Assembly (NCBI RefSeq): GCF_000150275.1
Contig: NW_002060944.1
Location: forward strand, 644,860 to 708,859
Reading direction: 5' to 3'
Length of the DNA: 64,000 bases
Source: Trichoplax adhaerens
Lineage: Eukaryota > Placozoa > Uniplacotomia > Trichoplacea > Trichoplacidae
Below are positions 39,097 to 50,200 of the stretch, in pieces (the stretch's first letter is position 1; the number at the start of each line of letters is the position of its first letter). The position numbers were made by a program, and so were the translations under genes. The notes below the pieces were generated by a model. The model was not told where the DNA came from and ran no database searches. It saw only the letters and a program-made list of their open reading frames with translations.

Positions 39097-42000
39097 TTAC
39101 AGTAATGCATATGATTTTATAAAATCGTAATTATCCTCCCCTTGCAATGTCTTCAGTGCTTTCCAGTAAATTGTATTAGCAAGAGCAGGCTGTCCCCAGG
39201 CTTTCTCGGCTTTTATATATTTTATCCAATATTCTGCATCGTAAAATAAATAATCAATTTGACAATGTCTTATTACCTACAGTGAATTAACTAATGCTAT
39301 TTTACAAAAATACTCGTATAACTGTATCTGGCATGTTAAAGTTGTTGGAATTACCTGCCGATGATTCGCCAATTTGTGATAGAATTAAATCATATAATTT
39401 TCGTAATTTGCTTATATCAGGGGGAGCCTAGTTAAATTGTACAGATTGGATAATTTAGTTAATTGACTTTTATACGGAAAGAAGCAACATTTATGTTGTT
39501 AACCGTACCTGTTGCTGTTCTATATCAACACACATGCAAAGGAATTCAATAGATACGAGAGAATTCGCTATCAGACTGTACAAGCACAAAAATAATGATT
39601 AACTCGGTCAATTGAGGCATAATTAAATTATCAAATCATGATTGAAAATTATAATTAAGTATCGCGAATTGAATTAGTTTTAGTTATTGGTCAACTTTAC
39701 TTGGTGTAGACTTTTCGAACTTTTCTGATACTCTTATTTAAGGCCGTCCATTCTAAATATCTTTCTTGCATCGGCTTAGCGATTTCAGGAGATAGATTTA
39801 TTGTTTTCTGTAGAAATAATACATAGGCTATCTTAATAATTACAACCAATGATGTTTTATACCATTTTTAAAGTCAATCACTTCAAGGTAGTAATTTGGT
39901 TTAAGTACTACAGGAAAGAACTGAGTGTCGATGTTACTAATACAATATGAAACTCAAGCAATGTCCAATGCTTAGAATTACGGGACAGTGCCATATCAGA
40001 TTACAAGAGTGTTTTCATAACGTACAAGGGCTTGTAGTATTACCTCTAAAAAAGTATTTACAAGCTTGGGCTTGCTTGTTAAATACCATTCTAGTCGCAA
40101 TTGCCAAATTGGAATCGAAGTCTAGTAGATTAAAGATGAAAACATAAAATACGCGTATATTGGCTACATAACGCCTTTCCTTTAAATTTTGCTTAGCATA
40201 CCTTAACTGGTAGACACTTTAAGGCTTTATCAAATCCATTTTCAATATCGTGTTCTTCATACACTTCTACAGTACATTAAAATAGTTATCATCCACTTAC
40301 TTATTCTTGTAGTGAAAATAATATTTAAACTTAGATACTTTACATTATAATCAACTAGTATTCGATTTGTGATATAAGATACCATTGAACATTTCAATAA
40401 ATGTGTAATAATCAATAAGAGCAATAACGTTGCTTGATGCGAATGTTAAACATACGATACATTGATTTCAACCCGTTTAAATAAATTGACTAAAATACCT
40501 TGATAACTTAAAAGTAATGTCAGATAAAATTTCCAAGATTGCAATTCCGAATTAAAATCACGTATATATTTTTCAAGTACGGCCGGAATATCTTGATCTT
40601 TTCTTATTTTCTGCAAGATCTTGATCTAGAATTCCATAATAACAAAAATTAAAAAATTGCGTTGATACTAGTTGAAAGAGTCCTTGCTGCTTTACTGCGG
40701 TAATAGAAATGGTTGATGTGTATCAAAATTTATTGCTATAATCTGACCCATAAGAAATATTTATTTTCAGATAACTTTTTTCCAGCAGCAGCTTTTTCAA
40801 ATATTTCTAGTAAAATTTCCAACTAGCAGATGCAAATATACAGTATTAGTTAGAATGATGTCTTAAACTTGAATGACAGAGCTGGTAAAGATGCACCACC
40901 TTTGATAGACACGTTGGAGAAGTAAGTACGACTTTCTCGTAGTACCATGACAAATAGTAGTCCCACATTTGCACTAAATCAAGTAGCAAGAATTTGTAAA
41001 TTATTCGATACAAGAATAAGTTAAAATACTGTATGTATCTATGATATCACTATACCAGTATTAAGTTGTTTTAATCCTTCCTCGTATCGTAACTGTACAC
41101 GTTCAATCAGATCTTCTATTTCGTTACCTTACAATAATGAATAACTTTCACCGTTAGTTAAGACTTCGTTATAAAATTTATAATACTGACGCAACATTGC
41201 TAAGGCACCGTTGTAGCTAGATGCCTTACCTGGTAGCGCATTTATATCAGGATGATCATCATATTCTTTTTCGGCAAAGAAATGCCAACTAGCTTCTTGA
41301 TCGGGAAAGTCATCTAACAAACTATTATGCGAGACAAGCTGATCAAAATGTACTTTCATTGTAATTACCTAGGTTGTTATGAATTAGAATTATTCCAATA
41401 CTACTTACCTATTATAAATTGCGTCTCGATACTGCTTTGTTGATTCAAATAATTTGTAAATTCCAATAAATGACATTCTAAATTCAATATCATCTAAGCA
41501 AGTTATGTAATAATAGGCAAAGAAGAGATTTGTTTAACATCGACTTATTGCAAGGCATCTATGAGAATAATTCCATTCCAGAGCTACAATTAAATGATTA
41601 TATCTATTTACGATTTATTCGGCCTTTCAATTACCTGGTATCGCCTTGACAGCATTTTGATAGACTACGTCAGCAATTTTGTTAGCAAAAAATTCATCCG
41701 ACATTTCACCGGAATCCTATTAAAATCGTACCATAGATATTCTTCAGGAATACAGCGCTTTATTATTAAAATATACAAGTTTCCAATGCGTCTATTGCAT
41801 TACTAACGTCTTGATTCGGTTCGCTGATATTGAGTACTTGTCGCCTTTTACGCATCTAGAATATATAGTTTTTAAATGAAAGAAGAAATTACTTTACTAT
41901 AAAAATGGTAGTCATCCTAGCAAAGCGATGAGACTTTGAACGCAACATGTTATATCACAGTAATTTATCTAGCAGTATAGTTAATCACCTTGTCAACATA

Positions 42001-44734
42001 AAGCAATTCCAATCGAAAATACTAAAAAACAAGTTAGTAAAAAAGATAATTTTAATCCGCATTCAAGTAAGTTATATAAACTAGAATTGAAATATAATTA
42101 AACATTGTAAACAACATACTTCCGGCCATAGTGATTTTGACGTAGAGTTTCTTCTAATTGCAAGTTGCATGATTCGTCTAGAGGTATCCGTTTTTAAGCG
42201 TGAAGAAAGTAAGATTCTAAAAATTTTCGCATTCATAGTATCTACAAGATTACTTTAACTTCAGTTGTTACCTAGCATTATCAATATCTTTGTTATCTTC
42301 AAATTCCCACTTGGCAGCCATAATCCAAAATTCTATGGATATAAACGATAATTTTCATAAATCGCATACCGATAAGCATTGAACCTATTCATTCAGATGT
42401 TCAATTTGTATATATATATTACGATTAAATATGTAATATTCTTACCTGATCTGTAAGGGTGAGCTTGTAACATTCTAGAGAAGGCTTTGCTTACAACTTT
42501 GGTACTACCCTATAAATTTTAATATTATCCGCATGAAAGTACATTAATATCGATAGTTGTCAACAAGCCCAATTTCACATTCAAGATAATAAGTTATTAT
42601 CTCTAGCATAAGTACTATTTACAGGATATTAAATTTTACCATATTTTTGGAAAATGCAATATATTCCAGCCAAAGTTTTGAATCACTCTACGATATTATA
42701 ATAACAGTTTGTTACTTAAGATTTCTCGGTTTGTTAATAACGTCATACTCTTATATTGGCAAAAATGATATTTTATCTCTTTCCTATAGGAAACACTAAG
42801 TATAAATTATTATATGTGTCTCATTGCTGCTTTGCAGCTAAATCAATTTACAGCGTCTACGTTCTTACCCTAAATTTTCTTAATGCTTTCTATAGTGGTT
42901 TATAATTTGCAGGGGGTGTTAAAAAAAAAGGGAAGATACAACCATTAACTTTAGTAAATCGTTGACATTATTGAATTGAATAATTCATAAGCGTACTTGA
43001 TAAAGTCGATGAATTCGGTTAATAATTGCAAAGTCGACAGTTTTTTTCTTATTGTAGATACCAAGTTTCTTTATATACAACACGCATACATACAAATCAG
43101 GTGATAAATGTGTCAACGTTAGTGAGATACGTCGCGCAAGCTAGGAAGGGTGGATTTTTATACTATTGCTCATGCGAATTGATATTTGTAATGTAAAAGT
43201 ACTTACTGATACAGTATAGGTTATGGTGTATAAGATAATTAGTAATCAGTAAGACAAGTGAGATTACTGTATTGTAGAATCAACTAAAGAATAACAAGAG
43301 ATTATCGTTTGCAACAAGAACTACCCATCCATTACGGTCATATGCATTGTAGAAGTACTATATTTATGGATTGCAATTTCCGCATTAGTACAATTTTATT
43401 GCATGCTTTGTGTGGGTACAATATTCATTGCTGATACCTCTATTTCCATCGTTCTATTATTGGCGTTTCTGCTACTGATAGGGATAATGTAAGGTAGGCA
43501 TGCTACTTATTCATGTAATAGCTATTAATATTATTGGAGATGCATAAGAGCTCACCCGCTTCCTGTTATTTCTTTCCGCTTCTAAATTCATTTCATGCTG
43601 AAATTAAAAAAATAATTTAAGTCAATTCCAGTATTTTAAAGCTACCATTATGATATCAACATGCTCTACTAAACTAGCACATGTTATGATATGCAGTCTT
43701 GCGTCCGAGCCTCTCAATATGCAATTTTGTACAGTTTGGTTGTACTTTGCAATCCATTCATGCATACCATACCTTGATATATCGTATAAAATCGATCTTT
43801 CTAACTACGCGACGTTGCAATTGATATTCGTAATGAGTACGTTTCTTAACCAAGGCTCTAACAATTGATAAATACATACTTTATAAGTTAAAAAGTAGCC
43901 AAATACAGCATTCGCGCAACGTTGAATCGGTCATTAAGGACACAAAGCGATACTGGTAGGCTGGCTGGATAAATACTAGTACAATAGTGATATATGATTG
44001 CAATGAGAATAATGGAGCTGAATCATGCCATTTTTTAATGCTCAAAGGTGGGTCTACAATGAGCAAATCTAGTGAGATAATTGTATCAAGATAATTAATT
44101 CTATGATTGAAGTTTGGACTGCACCCATTTGCATGCTTGTTGTAAGGTGTAAGGGATCAAGTTGTAGAAAGTATGCTAGTACTGTATTCATAAGCTAGTG
44201 CTAATTTATAGAGGTGTCAGAGGTTGAGTTCTGCTCAAAGATGTAAGATCGATGAAGCAACTGGATATGTTGATTCAGTAAGCCAATAGTAATATATAAT
44301 TCTTTTCAATAAAACTGGTATACAGTAATGTATCAGCAGAACTGTATCCTTTACCTGACTGAAGGTATTTTTGAACTCTATGGAAGTACAAGATGTTGTA
44401 TAGTATCTCGTGGCATCATGTACTATTCCTCGTGTACGAGTATAACATTCATCAACCATTTTCCATTGACACAGTACAGAAATGTGCATGTTTTGTATGC
44501 ATATCCTATCTAGTCAATCTAATCGACAGTATATTCTGTCGTTTCTAATATTATGAGGCATTATAACTTTATTCTACTCCATTAATAAACCGATAGCACA
44601 CTTAGGTAGTAAGACGATGATAGCACAAAAATGAATCAACACCTGATTTCATCTCGAGTAAACAAGTTATTTTCTTGCATGTCTTCCAATTCTGGTAGCA
44701 TTTGCTCCAGTGCTCGTTGGACGAATTCCGCCAT
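39097..44734 (-). CDS. UTP6: UTP6, small-subunit processome component
   Basis: The exons are 44734-44643 (starts MAEFVQRALEQMLPELED, the UTP6 N-terminal signature), 43598-43557, 43047-42997, 42889-42869 (7 codons), 42687-42640, 42509-42446, 42332-42272, 42216-42120, 41855-41808, 41716-41635, 41493-41409, 41368-41152, 41115-41056, 40973-40900, 40822-40748, 40625-40499, 40266-40202, 40121-40044, 39807-39701, 39575-39509, 39427-39355 and 39233-39097. Motifs match UTP6 throughout: LWLEYIAFSK, FWIMAAKWEFED, the HAT-type repeats and the C-terminal IYWKALKTLQGED. UTP6 is a nucleolar helical-repeat protein of the U3 snoRNP processome needed for 18S rRNA maturation. An exon between 44643 and 43598 is missing, and phases disagree at 41409/41368. 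The 36-base intron 41116-41151 is unusually short. Confidence 0.92.
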
Positions 44735-44759
44735 AGTTTATTTCTTTCTTTCTATGCAA

Positions 44760-44840
44760 GCTAAAGGAGTTGGTAGAAATAGTCCAAGTAGGGTTTGCTG
44801 AAGGTTCTTTTTGTCTTGCAGCAGCTCCACCATTAATAGT
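44760..44840 (+). repeat. Copy of a local repeat immediately upstream of the UTP6 start
   Basis: The block gagttggtagaaatagtcc followed by aagtagggtttgctgaaggttctttt and a cagcagctccaccatt segment matches 46215-46300. It begins about 25 bases upstream of the UTP6 ATG, so it probably overlaps the 5' UTR or promoter. Confidence 0.7.
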
Positions 44841-45047
44841 ATAGAATTATGATTACTCGAATAATACAGTACCTCTTGTTTCATACAGTTTACTTACACG
44901 TTCTCAGAGAATTACCACAGTACGATGCTGCTGTACAGTATGACTGCGCACACTATTTCGTTACAGACAGACGGTACAGACCTTCAGTGTACTAGAAAGT
45001 TGTTAATTTGAGTCAAAAGCAGTAGAAAATGAAGGTGTCGTGAAGGG

Positions 45048-45080
45048 AGTCCAGTCCAGTCCAGTCCGGTCCAGCCCAGT
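45048..45080. repeat. Short GTCCA tandem run
   Basis: Five to six imperfect 5-base units (GTCCA, GTCCG, GCCCA) in a row. Confidence 0.7.
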
Positions 45081-45284
45081 AGATTTACTGTAATTGACTA
45101 GGTTGGGCGTTTTCCGATTCCAAAGTTGTCATAGTAACCGCCGTGCGGTACAGTGCGAAAGGCTTGTGAGGCACTTTGCACTGTACCTCTAGCTAAAATG
45201 GCCGTTAATCATACTCTATATTCTTATTCATGAACTACTTACGTATCGTGCGTGATCAATGAAATCGAATCATTTTATATCTGA

Positions 45285-45370
45285 TACACGGTACGGTATA
45301 AAGTTACTGAACCTCTGTTAAATGAGCACATTATCGTAAACCGTCAGTAAAGCGACGGGAGCTTGCACTA
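45285..45370 (+). repeat. Dispersed hairpin element, copy 3 (internally deleted)
   Basis: It has the leading ACGGTATAAAGTTACTGAA segment and the hairpin core but lacks the ~32 bases between the two CTCTG/TCTGTT motifs, as expected from recombination between those short repeats. One core base differs (cagtaaagc), which would still pair as G-T. Confidence 0.82.
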
Positions 45371-45517
45371 ATATATACTGTATATATATATATTATACAG
45401 TATGAATGAGTGGGTAAGAGTGTTCCACATAGCTAAAAATGGAGAGTTACTGTAAGATTAGAGAAATGCGGTATGTATATCAGTATACAGTATGTCATAC
45501 ACTCTACTACTACACAG

Positions 45518-45631
45518 TACACGGTATAAAGTTACTGAACCTCTGACAGGTCTACGACAAATGGTAATACTATCTGTTAAATGAGCACATTATCGTAAAT
45601 CGTCAGCAAAGCGACGGGAGTTTGCACTAGT
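45518..45631 (+). repeat. Dispersed hairpin element, copy 4 (full length)
   Basis: This is a full-length copy in the same orientation as copy 3 and about 230 bases away. It reads from ACGGTATAAAG through TTTGCACTAGT. The outer base pair of the core stem is changed (ATCGTC instead of ACCGTC). Confidence 0.85.
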
Positions 45632-45715
45632 ACAGTACAGTATACAATATACTGTACAGTACAGTACTTCACTCTGCGTACAGTGTACAGTATACAGTAT
45701 GTCAATACAGTACTC
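45628..45715. repeat. Palindromic TACAGTA/TACTGTA-rich cluster
   Basis: Runs of CAGTACAGTATAC and ACTGTACAGTACAG face each other around position 45650 and continue to 45710, able to form an imperfect hairpin of ~20 bp arms. Confidence 0.6.
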
Positions 45716-46129
45716 GTCCGGTAGCACTAGCAGTGATGGATTGTAAACAGATAGCGACTGCGTCAAGGGCCAATCATTGATGCGTGCGTATTGGAATCTC
45801 CTATGCTGGCTATGCATGTCGAATTTACTAGAATATTTGTTTTAGGGATTGTCGATTTTGGCTATCCGCATAAGTCTTGATGAAAAGTTGATATGTTGGT
45901 GTCCTTCTTTTCACTACATTTGTTGGAGAACATATTGCAGATATACGATAGTTATGTAAATCTACTTATGGGCAGTAACTTTCGTAGACGCGTCTTGTAT
46001 TTACTGTAGAACAAGTGTGGGTTCGACTAAAGAATATTGATTAAGATTGATCTTGGTCAATTTCTTTTCAAGCTAAAGAGTTAGTGGATCTAGACCTGAC
46101 TGTGGATCCCATTGACAATCCACATTGTA

Positions 46130-46670
46130 GAAGAGTATAGAAACTATAGAAAAGAGGTAGAAAAGGGAAATTGTATAGAAAGGCATTTGTGTCGTCTATC
46201 CGAGATGATCCGAGTTGGTCTAAATAGTCCAAGTTGGGTTTGCTGAGCGTTCTTTTGCCTCTGCAATGCTGCAGCAGTGACACCATTCATTACAATTGAA
46301 ATGGTAGTCTGCTTGCAGTTGATTTCTACTTCACTCCCTCTTACTGCACGCTCTGCAGAGCCTTCCTTCAGCAGGCTGAGGTAGACTGATTTCGAGTTCA
46401 ATCCAGAGTGTTTTTTTCTCTTCACTCTATGGGTAACAGTACTGTTAACTATAGAAAAGAGGTAGAAAAGGGAAATTGTATAGAAAGGCATTTGTGCCGT
46501 CTATCCGAGATGATTGGAGTTGGTCTAAATAGTCCAAGCAAGGTACGTTGACACGATGAACTTTTGCACGCTTACTGCACGCTGTGCAGAGCCTTCCTTC
46601 AGCAGGCTTGAGGTAGAGTGATTGGAGTTCAATCCAGAGTGTTTTTTCTCTTCACTCTACTGTACAGTAC
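46130..46670 (+). repeat. Direct duplication, units ~300 and ~220 bases
   Basis: The block with gaaaagaggtagaaaaggga at 46145-46240 recurs at 46447-46540, and the block with gcagagccttccttcagcag at 46341-46435 recurs at 46567-46660. The second unit lacks the stretch equivalent to ~46245-46340. Identity is very high, so the event is recent. Open frames here are by-products of the repeat. Confidence 0.88.
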
Positions 46671-46678
46671 TACAGTAT

Positions 46679-47018
46679 ACTGTCTCTCATGGCTGTCATT
46701 GCAACACGCTTCAATGTCCATCCGTACCGTACCGTACCATACATGCGCATTGCATTGTGTCATGATGGATTGCGCAATGTGCACTCTTGTTCTTGACTCC
46801 CTTCCGAAAAGAAGGACAGACTGACGGCGGACGCTGCAGGACTTACTGTACTGTACTGTCTCTCATGGCTGTCATTGCAACACGCTTCAATGTCCATCCG
46901 TACCGTACCGTACCATACATGCGCATTGCATTGTGTCATGGTGGATTGCGCAATGTGCACTCTTGTTCTTGACTCCCTTCCGAAAAGAAGGACAGACTGA
47001 CAGCGGACGCTGCAGGAC
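46679..47018 (+). repeat. Nearly identical 176-base tandem duplication
   Basis: 46679-46843 and 46855-47018 are almost identical from actgtctctcatggctgtca through gcggacgctgcaggac. Only a few substitutions were seen (for example gatggattg/ggtggattg and gacggcgg/gacagcgg). It ends about 170 bases upstream of the first carrier's start codon, so it may lie in its promoter. Confidence 0.92.
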
Positions 47019-47212
47019 AGACTGGACTGTGGACGTGATTGATCGACGTCACAGCCACCGGTCAGCCCACTTGTCGTGGATCGGAAACGGTACCAGGACC
47101 AAGAGACGTCAAACAAGTGGACGGTCGACGTTCAACTCGTTCTCCAATCAATCAACAGGTGTTGCAATAGCGTTGCTGGAAGAAGAGGATGACAAAAACT
47201 AATTTAGCCGCC

Positions 47213-50200
47213 ATGCCTAATCAAGGACCAAGGAAAGTAGCCGCTTGGTATGATGGTGGTCTAGCTGGTGCTGCTGCTGCATGTTTTACCCATCCACTTG
47301 ATCTCGTCAAGGTATAGCGATCGTTCACGCTAGCTATCTCCTCTACCCATCGACAGTATTCTTCCACATCCACCAACTACTCATCTCGTTGATGAAACAA
47401 CTTGAAAGTAACCAAGCACAAGCGATCGCTACATGCACAATTCTGCTTGTATTGATTGTTGTTTTTCGCGACCCATTTTTCCACATCCACTAACTACTCA
47501 TCTCGTTGATGAAACAACTTGAAAGTAACCAAGCACAAGCGATCGTTACATGCACAATTCTGCTTCTATTGATTGTTGTTTTTCGCTACTCATTCTTATA
47601 CATCCACTAACTACTCCACTCGTGGATGAAACAACTTGAAAGTAACCAACAATAACCGGTTGATCGCTACTTGCACAATTCTGCTTCTATTGATTATTGT
47701 TTTTCTCGAGCTATTCTTGCATATCCACTGACTACTCAACTTGTTGATGAAACAACTTGAAGTTTAAAGTAACCAACAACAGCCGATCGCTACATGCACA
47801 ATTCTACTTCTATTGATTGTTGTTTTTCGCTACTCATTCTTGCACATCCGCTGACTACTCCACTCGTGGATGAAACATCTTGAAAGTAACCAACAATAAC
47901 CGGTTGATCGCTACATGCACAATTCTGCTTCCATTTTTGTTGTTTTCTACATGCAGAATTGTTCAACTATTGATTTTTGTTTTTACATCATTCCAACTTG
48001 CTTGAATTTCATATTGCTTCCATGACTAATCCTATTCTAGAATGATAGATAGATCGATACTGTATATATACATATAGTATAATCATCCATGGTCAGAGAA
48101 GGAGTCGATAACATCCATTTCTTCTGACTAGTTTTGAGGGGAGGTTAAAACTAGTATTGCATCACTTTGTTTGATTTGCTGGTCATATTGTAACCTAATT
48201 TTATTTTTATTTACTCTTCTTCACACTGCATAATCGTGATCGTATTCAAACACTCGCTAGTACTGCCAATCCAGTGGATTGCTTTTCCCCTTGGTGTACA
48301 GTAGGACGATAGAGTGAGTGGACGATACACGAAAGCAACTCATGGACGCCTGAACGAGTCATCATAGGACGGAAGCACGCCACCGCCCTCCAACTTTTTC
48401 TCTTCAAACCATTCATTTCATCGCCATTAATACAAATGTCGTTGCCCCCTACGGCATTATTAAATCCATTATAGTGCCGGCACGTTGAGGTGTTGCCATT
48501 AAATGCATCATTGACTTGGTTACATCTTTCCATCAAGATTTGAAACTGATTTGAAATCAGGATGGCCATGGATGATTTACAAACAGTCATTTCAATTGAA
48601 TTGGATTGATATCGTGAGGGTAGTCTAAAGCACTTAATCCGTAATATTATTCTGTGATAATCCTTCCTTTCACGCGGATATTCATACGATCGATGAAAGT
48701 GGATTATTACGTCAACTTATTCCATTTCAATTATTCTAACCTTGAGAAGGGGGCATCTCTATTCCATCCTATTATCGATCATCATCGATACAAGCTCTTG
48801 GTGCATGGATCGTTTATTGATACCAGCAACAAATCATCACCACTCTTGCCAATATTGTTATCAATCATAAAAAAAATCAAAATTACATTACAATATCGCT
48901 TATTACCATAGTAGCGATAAATTGACAGGATAACCAACCCATATATTTTCATCACATGTACTGTATATTACCCTATCTACAAATGGATTAAAGATACGAG
49001 TACTAGTAGATTCTAGATAAACATTGCAATATTGATTTTATCTAGTAATAAGAATAGAATGAAGAATTGACTTTTGTGGTACCATAGGTCCATCTGCAAA
49101 CACAACAGCAGGCATCGATGGGCGCATCTCGGATGGCCATTAATGTTGTCAAAACGGATGGTATTACAGCACTTTATACCGGTTTATCAGCCTCAGTCAT
49201 GCGGCAGGTAAGAGGATACTTGCAGATTCGTATGCCATCAATTGACTTTGTATGATATAACGTACGTTTTAAAGTGTATTTACTGCTCATAGAGTAGTTG
49301 CACCTTTGCCAACCAGTAGCAACGATAATTAATTATATGCGACTAGATTACCTCTATGTATTAATTATCTTGTATTCAATTATCTCAAATAAAGGAGATA
49401 AATGAGTATCATATCAATACTGTGGTACCTTTCCATAATTATTTTTTTTGTATTTCTATGGTCACAGCGGTGACCATAACTTACCTGTTACTGCTACTTA
49501 TAAAAAGTTCTACAGTAACTGCCAGAAATAGAAAATGGCTCGTCAATGTATAGTACTTATTTATTTTGATATCCTATTCTAGCTGACGTACTCCACCGCC
49601 AGATTTGCTATTTATGATTATTTAAAAACGAAATTCCAGCATGGAAATGATCCTCTTCCATTCATTCAAAAGATAGGCATCGCCGCTGTAGGAGGTATGC
49701 AAATGCTATGACTTACGCACAACTAATGATGTCTTACAAGTGTACATTAAATAAATAAAGAATTCGCGATACTGGAGTTTACAAATTTTCTACGACTAAG
49801 TAATTTTCCTCACATCTCAAATACCTAATTGGCCTTACAGCGATAACGCATCTACTATACAGATTTACTGTAATTAGGGCTTACTGGATTTATGATTTTG
49901 TTCATGCTACGATATTGATATTATTATTATTACTCGTTAATAGTCGTTATACCTATTATACGTGCATTTTACCATGCTAGTGACGTAATACGTACACCTG
50001 ATGGAGATTGCATTTTAAACTGGAAATTATACCGTAGTTCTAAATCAATCTGAACGCAACATATCTCTCTGCAACCTCATCAGCGTTTCACTTCACATCG
50101 AAAAACTGTAGAAACTTTGCGTTGTACCGACGTAATCATATCATGATTCAGTAGTTTTTTTTGGCGGATAATTGATCGTCAATGAGCTGTGATGTTGAAT

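Noticed and set aside
46144-47116. Several overlapping 60-118-codon frames on both strands
   Set aside because: They follow the direct duplications, repeat with them and show no protein family features.
48246-48590. 114-codon minus frame in carrier intron 1
   Set aside because: No recognisable domain, and it lies inside an intron with locally higher GC. Kept out without transcript or homology support.
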